The notes below the pieces were generated by a model, which saw nothing but the letters and a program-made list of their open reading frames with translations, did no database searches and was not told the origin of the DNA. The position numbers and the translations under genes were made by a program. Shown here in pieces: positions 25,694-37,122 of a stretch of DNA of 64,000 bases. Numbering within the stretch: the first letter of the stretch is position 1; each line of letters starts with the position of its first letter. Source of the stretch: Kangiella taiwanensis (lineage in GTDB: Bacteria > Pseudomonadota > Gammaproteobacteria > Enterobacterales > Kangiellaceae). The DNA lies in NCBI RefSeq assembly GCF_020005165.1, contig NZ_JAHCLT010000002.1, forward strand, positions 310,001-374,000, written 5' to 3'.

Positions 25694-27043
25694 ATGATAC
25701 AACCAATTTTACAACCGCAAGAACCTACTGAGCAGCGCAAGGTATACAGCGTCACCGAGTTAGCACTCAACGTACGCCGTCAACTCGAGAGCGAAATCGG
25801 TCAAATTTGGATTACTGGTGAAATTTCCAATCTCGCCACGCCTCGCTCTGGGCATTGGTACTTCACACTCAAAGACGCCGATTCACAACTTCGCTGCGCC
25901 ATGTTTAAAAACCGTAACCGCAGCGTGCGCTTCACCCCCGAAGATGGCCAACAAGTACTGATGCGGGCCAAGATTAGTTTGTATGAGCCACGCGGGGATT
26001 TACAGCTTATTGGCGAATACATGGAGCCTGCGGGCGAAGGTGCGCTACAAGTTGCTTTCAATCGTCTTAAGGAAAAGCTTAGTAATGAGGGGCTATTTGA
26101 CCAAGAGCTAAAGCGCCCTATTCCGACACTACCGAACAAAATCGGTATTATCACCTCACCTACAGGCGCTGCTATACGCGATGTGTTAACTGTCCTGAAG
26201 CGACGCATGCCTCAGGTTCCTGTCATCATTTATCCGACTCAGGTGCAGGGTGACAAAGCGGCTAAAACTCTGATTGAACAACTCCGTATCGCTAACCAAC
26301 GTGCTGAATGTGATGTCTTGTTGGTCACACGTGGGGGTGGCTCACTCGAGGATATGTGGTGTTTCAACGGTGAAAAGTTAGCCCGAGAGATTCGCAATAG
26401 CACGATTCCTGTGGTGTCAGCAGTTGGTCACGAAATAGATACATCAATTAGCGACTTGGTGGCCGATCTGAGAGCACCAACACCATCTGCCGCAGCTGAG
26501 CTTTTGGTTCCCAATCGTGCTGATATTATCCATAAGTTTCAGGCATTAGAACGCCGCCTAATCGCTGAGTTTCAGCATAAGTTACAAATCCAGCAGGCAA
26601 CACTGGATAAGCTCACGGCTAGGATAGTACACCCCAAGCAACAATTAACGCAAAGCCAGAAAGACTTGAGTCAGCTTATAAAGCAACTTCATAGTTCCAA
26701 GAAGCGCTACCTAGAAAACAGGAAGCAAACTTTAAGCTCCTATCAATCCCGTCTGCAATCCTATAAGCCGGCGAAACATCTAGAGCAAACAAAGCAACGG
26801 CTTTTATCTTGGCAAAAGCAGCTACAGCATGCCATGAAACAACAGCTAAACTCATCACAACAACACTTTGCACTAACAGCACAAAAACTCAATGATATCA
26901 GCCCGTTAGCTACGCTTGATAGAGGCTATACGATTACTACAGATGTGTCTGGAAAGGCATTGAAAACCGTCAAAGCTGCGAAAAAGGCTAAGACTATTGT
27001 GACACGGTTTGCTGATGGGGAACTAAGAAGTAAGCCTGAGTAA
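25694..27043 (+). CDS. xseA: Exodeoxyribonuclease VII large subunit
   Basis: 449 residues. The N-terminal OB-fold (about 15-115, VWITGEISN-like IWITGEISNLATPRSGHWYFTLKD) is followed by the catalytic domain with IGIITSPTGAAIRDVLTVLKRR, LLVTRGGGSLEDMWCFN and SAVGHEIDTSISDLVADLRAPTPSAAAEL split over about 145-265, then a long coiled coil (about 275-400) and a short C-terminal segment. With XseB it degrades single-stranded DNA. Divergent from guaB, in the standard position. Confidence 0.96.
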   Translation: MIQPILQPQEPTEQRKVYSVTELALNVRRQLESEIGQIWITGEISNLATPRSGHWYFTLKDADSQLRCAMFKNRNRSVRFTPEDGQQVLMRAKISLYEPRGDLQLIGEYMEPAGEGALQVAFNRLKEKLSNEGLFDQELKRPIPTLPNKIGIITSPTGAAIRDVLTVLKRRMPQVPVIIYPTQVQGDKAAKTLIEQLRIANQRAECDVLLVTRGGGSLEDMWCFNGEKLAREIRNSTIPVVSAVGHEIDTSISDLVADLRAPTPSAAAELLVPNRADIIHKFQALERRLIAEFQHKLQIQQATLDKLTARIVHPKQQLTQSQKDLSQLIKQLHSSKKRYLENRKQTLSSYQSRLQSYKPAKHLEQTKQRLLSWQKQLQHAMKQQLNSSQQHFALTAQKLNDISPLATLDRGYTITTDVSGKALKTVKAAKKAKTIVTRFADGELRSKPE

Positions 27044-27055
27044 AGGCTTACTTCT
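27026..27055. terminator. Inverted repeat between convergent xseA and der
   Basis: An 11-bp perfect stem (AGAAGTAAGCC 27026-27036, complement 27045-27055) with an 8-nt loop that includes the xseA stop codon. No strong U-run follows on either strand, so it is only a probable bidirectional terminator. Confidence 0.45.
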
Positions 27056-27068
27056 GAAGTGGATCGTT

Positions 27069-28484
27069 TTATCTTTTGCCGAACTTTTTAATGGCTCGCT
27101 TCTTCTTCAAGCGTTGGCGACGTGACAGCTCGCGACTTTTATTGGTTTTATCCGCAAAGGGATTGTCACCTTCTTTCGTCTCAAGACGAATTGGCGTTCC
27201 AATGAGATTCAACTTTTTGCGGAAGAAGTTAATTAAATAACGTTTGTAACTTTCCTGAAGCTTACTGACCTGCTTACCATGGATCACAATAATCGGCGGA
27301 TTATGACCACCTGGGTGAGCATAGCGTAGTTTAATTCGGCGGCCTTTAATTGCTGGCGGCTGATGACGTTCATAAGCCTCTTCCAGTAGGCGTGTTAATT
27401 TTGATGACGTCATCTCAATTAACGCACTTTGCCACGCTTCATCAACAGAATCCCACAGGTGCCCAACATTCGAACCATGCAACGCAGAAATGAAGTGTAC
27501 TCGTGCGAAGTCAACAAAACCTAAACGTCGATCTATTTCGAGTTTGACGTCCTCTCGCTGCTCCTCGGTCATACCATCCCACTTATTAATGGCAATGACC
27601 ATAGAGCGACCAGCGTCGATAACGTGGCTGATTAAACTCAGATCTTGATCGGTAATTGGCTCACGCGCGTCCATCACCATCACCACAACGTTAGCATCGC
27701 CTATCGCTTGGAGAGTCTTGAGGACCGAAAACTTTTCAACAGCTTCTTTAACTTTACCTCGGCGACGCACACCAGCCGTATCGATTAATGTGTATGGCTT
27801 ACCGCGGCGCTCCATCTCAATATAAATACTATCGCGCGTGGTACCCGGCATATCAAATACCACCACTCGCTCTTCGCCTAAGAAGCGGTTAATCAGAGTT
27901 GATTTGCCGACATTTGGACGCCCTACGACAGCCAGTTTTAAACCACGCGCCTGTAGCTCTTCAATGGTCTGCTCTTCTTCGTTGACTGGCTCTAATTTAA
28001 GACTGTCTAACACATTATCGATAAGCGTTGAAACACCTCGACCATGCTCAGCTGCAATCCCTAAGATATCGCTATAACCAAAGCTATAATACTCGGCTAA
28101 TGCGGCATCCGCGTGAACACCATCAATTTTATTAACCACTAGAAGAACTGGCTTTTGTTGACGTCGTAACTGCTCTGCGACATATTCATCGGCAGCAGTC
28201 ATCCCGGTACGAGCATCAACCATGAAGATGACGATGTCGGCTTCATCAACCGCTTGCAGCGATTGCTTAGCCATCAAATCATCAATACCTTCTTCATCGC
28301 CAGCGATACCACCGGTATCAACGACGATGAATGGTTGACCTTTTAATTTGGCCTGACCGTATTGACGATCACGAGTCAAGCCAGGAAGGTTAGCTACAAG
28401 GGCATCGCGCGACTTGGTCAGTCGATTGAATAACGTAGATTTGCCGACGTTGGGACGACCAACGAGCGCGATAACAGGAAGCAT
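27069..28484 (-). CDS. der: Double-GTPase ribosome assembly factor Der (EngA)
   Basis: 471 residues with two consecutive GTPase domains, each with its own P-loop GRPNVGKST (residues 9-17 and about 187-195), switch motifs (DTGG, DTAG) and NKxD (NKID, NKWD). A C-terminal KH-like domain (about 360-445) and a very basic tail ([17 protein letters not shown]) follow. Der is essential for maturation of the 50S subunit. It is the last gene of the hisS-yfgM-bamB-der series, 5 nt after bamB. Confidence 0.97.
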   Translation of the reverse strand: MLPVIALVGRPNVGKSTLFNRLTKSRDALVANLPGLTRDRQYGQAKLKGQPFIVVDTGGIAGDEEGIDDLMAKQSLQAVDEADIVIFMVDARTGMTAADEYVAEQLRRQQKPVLLVVNKIDGVHADAALAEYYSFGYSDILGIAAEHGRGVSTLIDNVLDSLKLEPVNEEEQTIEELQARGLKLAVVGRPNVGKSTLINRFLGEERVVVFDMPGTTRDSIYIEMERRGKPYTLIDTAGVRRRGKVKEAVEKFSVLKTLQAIGDANVVVMVMDAREPITDQDLSLISHVIDAGRSMVIAINKWDGMTEEQREDVKLEIDRRLGFVDFARVHFISALHGSNVGHLWDSVDEAWQSALIEMTSSKLTRLLEEAYERHQPPAIKGRRIKLRYAHPGGHNPPIIVIHGKQVSKLQESYKRYLINFFRKKLNLIGTPIRLETKEGDNPFADKTNKSRELSRRQRLKKKRAIKKFGKR

Positions 28485-28489
28485 AAAAA

Positions 28490-29653
28490 TTACTCTTCAG
28501 AATCTTCTTCAACTTTGTTGAAGACATACATAAAACCAAAACGGCTGGTTAAGATCACTTCATTATCAGTAACGATTGGTTTATGCGCAAAACCGTAATC
28601 ATCTAAGTGATCACGTGCTACAAAGTCACCTGTCGACTTATCTAGAAAATGAACGTAACCTTCAAAGTCACCAATAACAAGGTTATCGCCTAATGCAGCC
28701 GCTGCTGTTGGGCTACGGTACTTCAAACCTTCTTGCTTCCAAGCAATATCACCCGTCGTGCGATTAATCGCCACCACAGAACCATCCGTCGTCACTGCAT
28801 AAACTCGTAAGGTATCTACAAACAGATCCTTTACTGTTGATAACTCTTCGCGCCACAAATAACGTCCATTACTCAGATCCATCGCAATGGCATAACCATT
28901 GTAGCCTGCTCCATAAAGCGTGCTGCCGTACACTACCGGAGTCGTATCAACATCAACAATTCTCGAAATGTCAGAACTGCCTCTTGGTGAGGATACTCGT
29001 TGTTCCCACAACAGATCACCTGTCTCAAGGTTAAAAGCGGCTAGTTTACCATTCGCGAATCCTGTTAATACTGCACCATCAACAGCTAAGGGTGCCGAAG
29101 TGCCTCGAATGGTGAGGTTCGGGATTACGCGATCATAAAACCACTCTTGCTCACCATCATTACTGTCTAGCGCAAAAATTCGGCCATCCGCAGTGCGCAC
29201 AACAACTTTTGTCGCTTCAATAGCAGGCTTAGCTAACACTTCGCTCGAGACATCCGCTCGCCAAACCTCAGAGCCATCTTCAACGTTTAAAACGATCACA
29301 CGAGCTTTCTTAGAGCCTATTGCAATTAAACCAGCGTTTGCGCTGATACCACCTGATAGCGGCTCGTTAAGCTCAACTTCCCAAACAATATCACCTGACT
29401 CACGGTCAAAAGCAGTCACTAAGCCCTCAACGTCAGCAGTGATAATATAGTCATTCCAAACTGCAGGAGTTAAGCCATTAAACTTTTCATCTGCACCTAC
29501 ACCAATAGATTCAGACCAACGAACATCAATCTCAAACTGAGACTCGACATCCTCAAGTTCTGTCGGCTCGTTAACGATTTCGTCAGAGCAAGCCACTAAC
29601 AGTGCGCAAGCTGCTAATGATGTTAATAATTTCGATTTAACGTTTAATGTCAT
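28490..29653 (-). CDS. bamB: Outer membrane assembly lipoprotein BamB
   Basis: 387 residues with a lipoprotein signal (lipobox LVAC, Cys22). The mature protein is an eight-bladed PQQ/WD40-like beta propeller; repeats such as [51 protein letters not shown] and GDIAWKQEG are visible. BamB binds BamA POTRA domains in the periplasm and aids insertion of outer-membrane beta barrels. Conserved position between yfgM and der. Confidence 0.95.
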   Translation of the reverse strand: MTLNVKSKLLTSLAACALLVACSDEIVNEPTELEDVESQFEIDVRWSESIGVGADEKFNGLTPAVWNDYIITADVEGLVTAFDRESGDIVWEVELNEPLSGGISANAGLIAIGSKKARVIVLNVEDGSEVWRADVSSEVLAKPAIEATKVVVRTADGRIFALDSNDGEQEWFYDRVIPNLTIRGTSAPLAVDGAVLTGFANGKLAAFNLETGDLLWEQRVSSPRGSSDISRIVDVDTTPVVYGSTLYGAGYNGYAIAMDLSNGRYLWREELSTVKDLFVDTLRVYAVTTDGSVVAINRTTGDIAWKQEGLKYRSPTAAAALGDNLVIGDFEGYVHFLDKSTGDFVARDHLDDYGFAHKPIVTDNEVILTSRFGFMYVFNKVEEDSEE

Positions 29654-29700
29654 AGATTATCCTGTTGTGAATACGGTTCGCTATCACGATGTTTTAATAA

Positions 29701-30333
29701 TTATTGCTCGACCCCAAACTCAGATAAACGCAGAGCCAACAAAGGATGCGGCGCTGTACTTGATGCGTCACGTGCTTCAATAAAAGTATTCTTTGCAGCT
29801 TCGCGATCACCTTTAGCCAATTGAGCTTCACCTTTAACCAACAGTGCGCTTGATTTGTAAGCGTCTGTTTTAACTGAGTCAGCCTGGTTAATAGCAGCGT
29901 CGTATTGCTCTTGTGCCAACAAAATTCGCGCTAAACGAATCTGCACTACTGGAGCGAAGGTCTTATTACCTTGGTCAACAACCCAGCGTAATTGTTCCAT
30001 AGCGCCATCTAAATTATCTTTAGACACCTCAATTTCAGCTAGCTTCATCGCTGCCAAAGCCGCATAGCTTGTCTTAGCGAAGTCTTTCTTTAACGCCTCC
30101 GCTTTCTCTGCAAACTGACTTTGCTCTTCACTGCCGGCGATAATGGTATCAACCGCTTCAGCGTAACGAGCAGAAGCCGTTTCTGCTTGCTCAACTTTAT
30201 AATCTTTGTAGTAATCCCAACCGAAAATACCACCAAAACCGATAACAGCCCCCAAAATAATGGCTTTACCGTTTTCTTTCCAAAAGGTTTTTATCGCCTC
30301 GACCTGTTGTTCTTCTGTTTCATACTGAGCCAT
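29701..30333 (-). CDS. yfgM: YfgM-type periplasmic TPR ancillary factor
   Basis: 210 residues: a short cytoplasmic N-terminus with YETEEQQVEAIKTFWKENGK, one transmembrane helix (about 22-42), then a periplasmic tetratricopeptide-like domain (about 60-205, alanine- and glutamine-rich helices). In E. coli YfgM associates with SecYEG and PpiD and affects envelope stress. It lies between hisS and bamB as in most gammaproteobacteria. Confidence 0.92.
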   Translation of the reverse strand: MAQYETEEQQVEAIKTFWKENGKAIILGAVIGFGGIFGWDYYKDYKVEQAETASARYAEAVDTIIAGSEEQSQFAEKAEALKKDFAKTSYAALAAMKLAEIEVSKDNLDGAMEQLRWVVDQGNKTFAPVVQIRLARILLAQEQYDAAINQADSVKTDAYKSSALLVKGEAQLAKGDREAAKNTFIEARDASSTAPHPLLALRLSEFGVEQ

Positions 30334-30357
30334 CTCTGGTCTCCTAACTCTTTACTG

Positions 30358-31626
30358 TTAAATTAAAGATTTCAGCTGCTCGACCAAGTCTGACTGAGAC
30401 AACTGCAATTGATCTTTTTGTTCACGCAAGAACTTAACACCTATTGTCTGCTCTTGCACCTCTTGTTCGCCAAGCACTAAAGCAATGCTTGCACCACTTT
30501 TATCCGCTCGCTTAAATTGTTTTTTAAAGTTGCCGCCGCCAAAATTATTGCGAACTCGTAACTCTGGCAATTGATCACGCAACCTTTCCGCCAATTGAAT
30601 GGCATTAATTCCTGCCGCTTCGCCCAAGGCCACCATATACACATCAGCCAACACTGTTTCGATAGGCGCCAATTCTTCCATCAAAGCAACAATCCGCTCA
30701 ATGCCCATCGCAAAACCACTTGCTGTGGTCGCGTGGCCGCCGAGCTGCTCGGTTAAACCATCGTAACGCCCACCAGCACAAATCGTGCCCTGTGCGCCAA
30801 GCTTGTCAGTAATCCATTCAAATACTGTGCGATTGTAATAATCCAAGCCACGAACAAGATTGGTATTAATTTCATACTCAATGCCATTAGCATCTAATAT
30901 GTTGCACAACTGCTTAAAATGCTCTTCTGACTCTGCGTCCAAGTTCTCAGACAATTTTGGCGCGTCCTTAACCAACGCTTGGACTTCTGGGTTCTTACTA
31001 TCGAGAATACGCAGTGGATTTGTCGTCAGGCGACGCTGACTATCCTCATCCAATTGGTCTTTTATCGGCTCTAAAAACGCAACCAACTTATCCCGATAAG
31101 CCGCACGAGCTTCATTTGAACCTAAAGAGTTGATTTCTAAACGAACCGAATCTGCAAGTCCTAACGCTTTCCACAAGCGAGCAGTCATCAAGATCAATTC
31201 AGCATCAACATCCGCTGTGGCGATTCCAAAGGTCTCAACACCAAGCTGATGAAACTGGCGATAACGTCCTTTTTGCGGGCGTTCATGCCGAAACATCGGC
31301 CCCATATACCACAAGCGCTGCTCTTGGTTATATAACAAACCATGCTCAATACCCGCACGAACACAGCTAGCCGTTCCTTCTGGTCGCAAGCTTAAGCTAT
31401 CACCGTTTCGGTCCTCAAACGTGTACATCTCTTTTTCAACAATATCAGTCACTTCGCCAACCGCTCGCTTAAACAGTTGAGTTTTCTCTACGATAGGCAT
31501 TCGAATTTCTGAATAGCCATAACTATCCATCAAACGACGCAAGATCGCTTCCAATTTGTGCCAATATGGAGTCTGTTCCGGCAATATGTCATTCATGCCG
31601 CGAATTGCTTGAATTTTTTGCGCCAA
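30358..31626 (-). CDS. hisS: Histidyl-tRNA synthetase
   Basis: 422 residues counted from TTG at 31626, which aligns with the E. coli start (M-A[11 protein letters not shown]); a further in-frame TTG lies 21 nt upstream and no ATG precedes MNDILPEQ. Class II synthetase motifs: motif 2 [21 protein letters not shown], HisA motif [15 protein letters not shown], motif 3 GFAMGIERI. The anticodon-binding domain occupies about 325-420. It charges tRNA-His. A TTG start for an essential gene suggests modest translation. Confidence 0.95.
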   Translation of the reverse strand: MAQKIQAIRGMNDILPEQTPYWHKLEAILRRLMDSYGYSEIRMPIVEKTQLFKRAVGEVTDIVEKEMYTFEDRNGDSLSLRPEGTASCVRAGIEHGLLYNQEQRLWYMGPMFRHERPQKGRYRQFHQLGVETFGIATADVDAELILMTARLWKALGLADSVRLEINSLGSNEARAAYRDKLVAFLEPIKDQLDEDSQRRLTTNPLRILDSKNPEVQALVKDAPKLSENLDAESEEHFKQLCNILDANGIEYEINTNLVRGLDYYNRTVFEWITDKLGAQGTICAGGRYDGLTEQLGGHATTASGFAMGIERIVALMEELAPIETVLADVYMVALGEAAGINAIQLAERLRDQLPELRVRNNFGGGNFKKQFKRADKSGASIALVLGEQEVQEQTIGVKFLREQKDQLQLSQSDLVEQLKSLI

Positions 31627-31686
31627 AATCAATCCCGATTCGTTCAAGTGAAATTTTTTGTGAAAGTGCGAAATTATAGCGAATTT

Positions 31687-31711
31687 GGCGAAAAACAGTA
31701 GTTTTTTCGCC
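31687..31711. terminator. Inverted repeat between ispG and hisS
   Basis: A 9-bp perfect stem (GGCGAAAAA 31687-31695, complement 31703-31711) with a 7-nt loop. The minus-strand arm ends in TTTTTCGCC, so there is no U-run after the stem. It may be a weak terminator or a processing site between ispG and hisS. Confidence 0.4.
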
Positions 31712-31755
31712 TAATTTTCAGAAATTATAAGGTTAATGCCCGCTCTTGTACTGAA

Positions 31756-32898
31756 TCAGGACTTAACTTCTTCGATAGGTAACTGCTCAGCGCCCTTTGC
31801 TTTTTCATTTTTCTGCGCTAAGTTAGCGGCAATCTGAGCTCGAATACGAGCCTCAAGCTCGTCGACCAAGTCCTCGTTAGGCACTTTATGGCTCTTTTCA
31901 CCACCTTCATACAGCATGCTTTTCTTGAATCCGCCTGTTAGCCCCACAGAGACTTCTTTTGCCTCTCCTGGGCCATTGACCACACAGCCAATCACCGCCA
32001 CATCAAGGTGCTCATTGATGTCTTCTAAACGCTCCTCAAGCTCATTAACCGTTTTAATCACGTCAAACTGTTGGCGTGAGCAAGACGGACAAGCAATCAA
32101 GTTAATGCCACGCTGACGCAACCCTAAACTTTTTAGGATATCGTAACCGACCTTAACTTCTTCAACAGGGTCTGCGGCCAACGAAATACGAATGGTATCG
32201 CCAATACCTTCAGCAAGGAGCATCCCCAGCCCTACGGAAGATTTAACCGTACCTGAGCGGAAGCTACCAGCTTCAGTAATTCCCAAATGCAACGGGTTGT
32301 CAATTTCTTTAGCTAAGATTCGATAAGCCGCAACCGTCATGTAAACATCTGACGCTTTTAAGCTGATCTTGTAATCTTTAAAATTATGACGTTCCAGAAT
32401 ATCAATGTGGCGATAAGCCGATTCAACCAACGCTTCTGGTGTTGGCTCACCGTACTTTTCCTGCAAGTCTTTCTCAAGAGAGCCTGCATTCACACCAATA
32501 CGAATTGGGATATTGCGCGCTTTTGCCGCATCGACAACCGCTTTGACACGCTCTTCAGCGCCAATATTACCTGGGTTAATACGCAAGCAATCCACGCCGT
32601 ACTCTGCGACCTTTAGGGCAATTCGATAATCAAAGTGAATATCCGCTACAAGAGGTACTGGCGATTGTTTTTTGCTCTCTTTGAAAGCTTCCGCGGCCTT
32701 CATCGTTGGCACCGAAACCCTGACGATATCTGCGCCAGTATTCGCTAGCGCTTGTATTTGTTGCACGGTGGCTTCGACATCACAGGTATCGGTATTGGTC
32801 ATGCTTTGAACCGCGATCGGCGCATCGCCACCGACAGGTACATTACCAACCATAATTTGACGGGATTTACGTCGCTTAATCCAAGAAGGGTTGTTCAT
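31756..32898 (-). CDS. ispG: 4-hydroxy-3-methylbut-2-enyl diphosphate synthase
   Basis: 380 residues. GcpE family: an N-terminal TIM barrel ([39 protein letters not shown]) and a C-terminal domain with the [4Fe-4S] cysteines in [12 protein letters not shown] and [10 protein letters not shown]. It makes HMBPP in the MEP isoprenoid pathway. It lies downstream of rodZ in the conserved order. Confidence 0.96.
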   Translation of the reverse strand: MNNPSWIKRRKSRQIMVGNVPVGGDAPIAVQSMTNTDTCDVEATVQQIQALANTGADIVRVSVPTMKAAEAFKESKKQSPVPLVADIHFDYRIALKVAEYGVDCLRINPGNIGAEERVKAVVDAAKARNIPIRIGVNAGSLEKDLQEKYGEPTPEALVESAYRHIDILERHNFKDYKISLKASDVYMTVAAYRILAKEIDNPLHLGITEAGSFRSGTVKSSVGLGMLLAEGIGDTIRISLAADPVEEVKVGYDILKSLGLRQRGINLIACPSCSRQQFDVIKTVNELEERLEDINEHLDVAVIGCVVNGPGEAKEVSVGLTGGFKKSMLYEGGEKSHKVPNEDLVDELEARIRAQIAANLAQKNEKAKGAEQLPIEEVKS

Positions 32899-32979
32899 AC
32901 TACAGAATTCTCACTTGCCATACCAAAATGGCTTAAAGCATTTATTTATAAGCAAATAGGTTAAGGTGGTCTATCGCGC

Positions 32980-33975
32980 TTAAGAATTATCACCAAGGGT
33001 CAATTTGGCCGCACGCTCGTCCGAATACCCTGATAAATCTATCGCGCTACCATTATAGGTTAATTGTACCGCTGAAGCCTTACCTAACGTCAAGTTATAT
33101 GGGGCTTGCCCTGAAAGTTGCAAGTTGGTTCCTGCAGACTTGATACCGAGCGCCAATACTTTTCCACTAGCATCTTGGACTCGAACCCAGCAGTCACCAG
33201 TAAAACTAAGTGAGATGCTGCCACCAGATGTCACTTGCGGTTGAGGACTATTGTTAGACTGCTCAATACTAACACTTTCAGACTCTGAAGAGTCGCTCTC
33301 ACCTAGGTTAATTTCACCGCTTGTGGCAGATGGTTCCAATGAGTCATCGGCATCACCGCTGTTAGAAGCATCATTTAACAGTAACTCGCTCGGCTCGTCT
33401 TCTGAAGAACCTTCATCCGATGTAGTCTCTTGTGATGAGCTACCCGCCTCTGAGCTACCAATCTCTATCTGACTGCTGTTTTGCTCAGCGATAGGTAGAC
33501 CATCGATATTTTGAACTTGCTCTTCAGAACTATCAGACACAAACTTTTTCCAAAGCTCTTTTTCTACTACGACGTAATAAATTGCGAAAAGCAGTATTAA
33601 TATAATTAACGTTGTTACAGCTTTAAACAGCCAATTATTAGAGCCCATGGGTTTATCTAGCTCTAAGCCTTGTAGCCTTGGTGGCGGGGAACTGAATAAG
33701 TTATTTCTTCCGCAAAAGTCTCGGAAATTCGCACCAATATCAACATCATCCAGCTCGAGCAGCTCGGCGTAATTTTTTAGGTAACCGCGGTAAAACGTTA
33801 CCGGTAGATCACCTTCATAATCATCAGCCTCAATCTTTTTCAACACAGGAATGGTCAGTTTTAAACGTGTAGAAACCTCTTCCAGTGAAAGGCCTTGCTG
33901 TTCGCGCTTTTGTTTTAATAACGCCCCAGGGCCAAAGTCATGTTCCTGTGGCTGCTGCTCAGTTTTTTCAGTCAT
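32980..33975 (-). CDS. rodZ: Cytoskeleton protein RodZ
   Basis: 331 residues: a cytoplasmic HTH_25 domain (about 14-85, GALLKQKREQQGLSLEEVSTRLKLT), one transmembrane helix (about 113-135), a low-complexity periplasmic linker rich in Ser, Glu and Asp (about 145-245), and a C-terminal DUF4115 domain (about 250-325, SFTGDCWVRVQDASGKVLALG). RodZ links MreB filaments to the wall elongation machinery. The acidic linker is unusually Ser-rich. It sits 3 nt after pilW. Confidence 0.93.
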   Translation of the reverse strand: MTEKTEQQPQEHDFGPGALLKQKREQQGLSLEEVSTRLKLTIPVLKKIEADDYEGDLPVTFYRGYLKNYAELLELDDVDIGANFRDFCGRNNLFSSPPPRLQGLELDKPMGSNNWLFKAVTTLIILILLFAIYYVVVEKELWKKFVSDSSEEQVQNIDGLPIAEQNSSQIEIGSSEAGSSSQETTSDEGSSEDEPSELLLNDASNSGDADDSLEPSATSGEINLGESDSSESESVSIEQSNNSPQPQVTSGGSISLSFTGDCWVRVQDASGKVLALGIKSAGTNLQLSGQAPYNLTLGKASAVQLTYNGSAIDLSGYSDERAAKLTLGDNS

Positions 33976-33978
33976 AAG

Positions 33979-34770
33979 TTATCGAATATTTAGGTATTCA
34001 GTCGCCTGCCTAGAGTTTGGGTATAACTGCATCAGTTTTTCACCATAGCTTTGCATATTGCCCTTATGCCCTGTTGCGCTAGCAACCTTATACCCTAATA
34101 GCAACGAGTCTGCTGTTGGCTTGGTACGCCCTTCAAAACGGTATAAATAGTCTGCGGCACGTCTGAAATTACTTTTTTGATAATGTACGCCAGCTAAACC
34201 ATACAATGACTTGGTTAAATTTGGATTAAGAGTGAGTGCTTTTTCAAAATATTCTTCTGCTTGTGTGACCTGCTTCGCATCTAAACTGCAAAAGCCCGCG
34301 TTTTCGTAAGTTTCTCCAACAGAAGTATAATCAGGTTTAGAGATGGCTTTTAAAAAGTAATCAACACCCTTTGCATGCTCTTTTTTTGAGTCACATAAAA
34401 ATGCGCCATAAGCATTGAGGTAGTCTGGATTATTTGGCGCTTCATCAAGCGCCATTTTGTAGTATCTGTCCGCTTTGTCGAACTCATAAACGGCTTGATA
34501 ATAATAACCTAACCCGTACAAAACGTCAGGCAAGTCAGGTTTATGCTCATAAGCTTTGACGAGATTTTGCTTTGCCCGCTCCATGTAGCCAGCTTCGATG
34601 TATTTAAGCCCAAGCGCTAGCCTAGATTGTGCGGCTTTAGTCGCATCATATTTTCCGTCTGATACCTCAATGCGATCATTCGTCGCAGCTTTTGTCGTCG
34701 TTCGAGTCGTGGTTTGACAACCTGAAACCAATACAGCCGCTCCGAGCACAATCCAGTACATATACTTCAT
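33979..34770 (-). CDS. pilW: Type IV pilus biogenesis lipoprotein PilW/PilF (TPR)
   Basis: 263 residues with a lipoprotein signal (lipobox VSGC, Cys18) and about six tetratricopeptide repeats (for example LALGLKYIEAGYMERAKQNL, DVLYGLGYYYQAVYEFDKA, YENAGFCSLDAKQVTQAEEY). PilW/PilF is the pilotin that brings the secretin PilQ to the outer membrane. Its place between rlmN and rodZ is the standard one in type-IV-piliated gammaproteobacteria. No other pilus gene is in the window. Confidence 0.9.
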   Translation of the reverse strand: MKYMYWIVLGAAVLVSGCQTTTRTTTKAATNDRIEVSDGKYDATKAAQSRLALGLKYIEAGYMERAKQNLVKAYEHKPDLPDVLYGLGYYYQAVYEFDKADRYYKMALDEAPNNPDYLNAYGAFLCDSKKEHAKGVDYFLKAISKPDYTSVGETYENAGFCSLDAKQVTQAEEYFEKALTLNPNLTKSLYGLAGVHYQKSNFRRAADYLYRFEGRTKPTADSLLLGYKVASATGHKGNMQSYGEKLMQLYPNSRQATEYLNIR

Positions 34771-34811
34771 GAATACCTACCTGTTTTAATAATCGTTATA
34801 ATATCAGCCTC

Positions 34812-35948
34812 TTACACCAGCGCTCTGACGTCAATATCTCCAGAAAACTGAGTACGTCTTTGCTGACGTTTAGTTTTATCATTAATCTTACCCGCTAACT
34901 GCCCACACGCTGCATCAATGTCATCACCACGTGTACGTCTGACCACCACGACAAAACCATTTCTATGTAAATAATCACTAAAAGCATCAATCGCTTTCGG
35001 TGTAGACGTTTCGTAATGCGTCTGTGGAAATGGGTTGAACGGAATTAGATTAATCTTACAGGGCGTATTTTTCAATAGCTTAGCTAACTGTTTCGCATGT
35101 TCTATGCTGTCGTTAACATCTTTCAGCATGACATACTCTACCGTCACCTTACGCGCGGCGTTGGACTTTTCCATGTAACGGTGCACGCTCGCCATAAATT
35201 CTTTAATCGGATATTTCTTATTGATTGGCACCAAAACATCACGCAATTCATCGTTAGGTGCGTGTAACGAAATCGCCAGCGCCACATCAATATCATCGCC
35301 CATGCGATCCAATTGCGGCACCATACCCGAGGTACTCAAAGTCACACGACGCTTTGATAGCCCATAAGCAAAATCATCCAGCATTAAGCCCATGGCATTA
35401 ATCACAGGTTGGTAATTGGCCAATGGTTCACCCATGCCCATCATTACCACATTCGTGACAGCGCGATCATCGCTTTTGTGTTTACCATTCAGATAACGCG
35501 CCGCATGCCAAACCTGACCAATAATTTCTGCCGTGGTCAAATTACGGTTAAACCCTTGGTATCCTGTCGAACAGAAACTGCACTCAAGCGCACAGCCAAC
35601 CTGCGAAGATACACACAAAGTCCCGCGGTGACGCTCGGGAATAAACACGGTTTCGATGGCTTGCCCGCCTGGAATCTTAAGCGCCCACTTGATGGTGCCG
35701 TCGCTCGACTCTTGAACGCTTAGCACCTCAGGGCCTTCAATCACAGCTACGTCATCTAACTTCTGGCGACACGCCTTACTGATATTGGTCATCTCATCGA
35801 AATTATCGACGCCAAACTGATGAATCCACTTCATGACCTGTTGAGCACGAAATGGCTTTTCACCAAGTTCCACAAAGAACTCGACCATTTCATCGCGCGT
35901 CAGGTTGAGTAGGTTGGTTTTTTCGTTAACCGGTTGAGGATTACTCAT
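34812..35948 (-). CDS. rlmN: Dual-specificity 23S rRNA/tRNA C2-adenine methyltransferase RlmN
   Basis: 378 residues. Radical SAM CxxxCxxC motif in [16 protein letters not shown]-like [11 protein letters not shown], and the C-terminal methylated Cys in [12 protein letters not shown]. It methylates A2503 of 23S rRNA and A37 of some tRNAs. It is 5' of pilW-rodZ, the usual arrangement after ndk. Confidence 0.96.
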   Translation of the reverse strand: MSNPQPVNEKTNLLNLTRDEMVEFFVELGEKPFRAQQVMKWIHQFGVDNFDEMTNISKACRQKLDDVAVIEGPEVLSVQESSDGTIKWALKIPGGQAIETVFIPERHRGTLCVSSQVGCALECSFCSTGYQGFNRNLTTAEIIGQVWHAARYLNGKHKSDDRAVTNVVMMGMGEPLANYQPVINAMGLMLDDFAYGLSKRRVTLSTSGMVPQLDRMGDDIDVALAISLHAPNDELRDVLVPINKKYPIKEFMASVHRYMEKSNAARKVTVEYVMLKDVNDSIEHAKQLAKLLKNTPCKINLIPFNPFPQTHYETSTPKAIDAFSDYLHRNGFVVVVRRTRGDDIDAACGQLAGKINDKTKRQQRRTQFSGDIDVRALV

Positions 35949-36462
35949 TATGATTACCTTTTTGCGATTAAAATCACCTGTTTCGCTATAACTGTGTTAA
36001 AAAAGTGTTCAAAGTACTCAACTACCTAATAAAGGTAACCTCCGTCTTTTCACAATTTTTGCCTTGTTCTAGCATCACCAGGCGCTTTTAAGACTTCATG
36101 ACAATTAAAGTCAAAAAAGTCATTTGTACAAATTTTACGCTATTCTAGGCTTTTACAGCGTTAATAGCAAAACAACAAAGCCCCATATCTCTAAGCTACT
36201 ACCTAACTTGAGGAAAGAGCCCTTCTACCCCGTAATATTAAGCCGAGAAACAATGAAGCCATAGCAAATCAAATCAGGGATGATTTGATTAGTGAAATTC
36301 AGGCCAAGGAAGGACTGTATTTCACGGTGCGTAAAATGGATGAATTGTTATGAGGGAAGTCATGCTTGCATGACCTTAATATTGGGGTGGCCTTCTCTTT
36401 GGCTACTTTCTCTTGGCCACGCAAGAGAAAGTAGCTCGCTGAGAAGCGAAATAAAAACTAAA
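35949..36462. repeat. Gene-free interval with three hairpins between rlmN and ndk
   Basis: 514 nt without a supportable gene. It holds three palindromes: a 10-bp perfect stem with GGGA loop (AATCAAATCA 36267-36276 / 36281-36290), a 7-bp stem GTCATGC (36359-36365 / 36368-36374), and a 14-bp perfect stem with a 6-nt loop (36402-36415 / 36422-36435), itself flanked by CTTCTC/GAGAAG. The last resembles a hairpin repeat found scattered in many gammaproteobacterial genomes. The upstream half holds the rlmN promoter region. Confidence 0.7.
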
Positions 36463-36894
36463 TTATCTTGTGCGAGGGCAAATCTCATCTGAAGAAAAGA
36501 AATAACTGATCTCACGCTCAGCTGATTCTGGGCTATCAGAACCGTGCGCAGCATTTTCGTCTACTGATACAGCGTAATCCGCACGAATCGTACCACGTAG
36601 AGCTTCCGCTGGGTTTGTAGCGCCCATGATTTCACGGTTTGCTTTGATAGCGTTCTCGCCTTCAAGTACTTGAACCATTACTGGGCCAGATGTCATGAAG
36701 TCTACTAATGCGCCGAAGAAAGGACGCTCTTTGTGCTCTGCGTAGAAACCTTCTGCTTTTTCGCGAGAAAGGTGGATCATTTTAGAAGCAACGATACGAA
36801 GACCTGCACGCTCGAAACGTGAGTAGATTTCGCCAATAACGTTTTTCGCTACTGCGTCAGGTTTTACGATTGAAAAAGTACGTTCAACAGCCAT
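36463..36894 (-). CDS. ndk: Nucleoside diphosphate kinase
   Basis: 143 residues from ATG at 36894 with a GGAG Shine-Dalgarno 6 nt before it (an in-frame start 12 nt upstream is less likely). The phosphorylated His is His117 in [19 protein letters not shown] and the C-terminal EICPRTR are typical. It equilibrates nucleoside triphosphates. Length equals E. coli Ndk. Confidence 0.97.
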   Translation of the reverse strand: MAVERTFSIVKPDAVAKNVIGEIYSRFERAGLRIVASKMIHLSREKAEGFYAEHKERPFFGALVDFMTSGPVMVQVLEGENAIKANREIMGATNPAEALRGTIRADYAVSVDENAAHGSDSPESAEREISYFFSSDEICPRTR

Positions 36895-37033
36895 TTTAGA
36901 CTCCAATAATAGTTAAAATCAATAAATTCAAAGACTTACCAAGACTACCTTCTTCGTAAGCCAGCCTTAAGTCAGCGACTGACTACCAAGCTTAAATTCG
37001 TCACAGGCCCAGTAAAACAGAATAACCCGTGTT

Positions 37034-37064
37034 AAAAAAGGGGATAGCCTTGGCTAACCCCTTT
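37034..37064 (-). terminator. Terminator after the BsuPI-domain gene
   Basis: A near-perfect stem (AAAGGGG..TAGCC with its complement, one internal mismatch) with a 2 to 4-nt loop, followed by six U on the minus strand. It ends the 37123-38103 gene before ndk. Confidence 0.75.
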
Positions 37065-37122
37065 AAAATCGCGCGTATTATACTGAATGTGTATTATTTG
37101 GGCAATGCTCACCACCCGCTAT

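Noticed and set aside
36292-36492. Small open frames on both strands between rlmN and ndk
   Set aside because: They run through the 14-bp hairpin repeat and have no ribosome site or family match.
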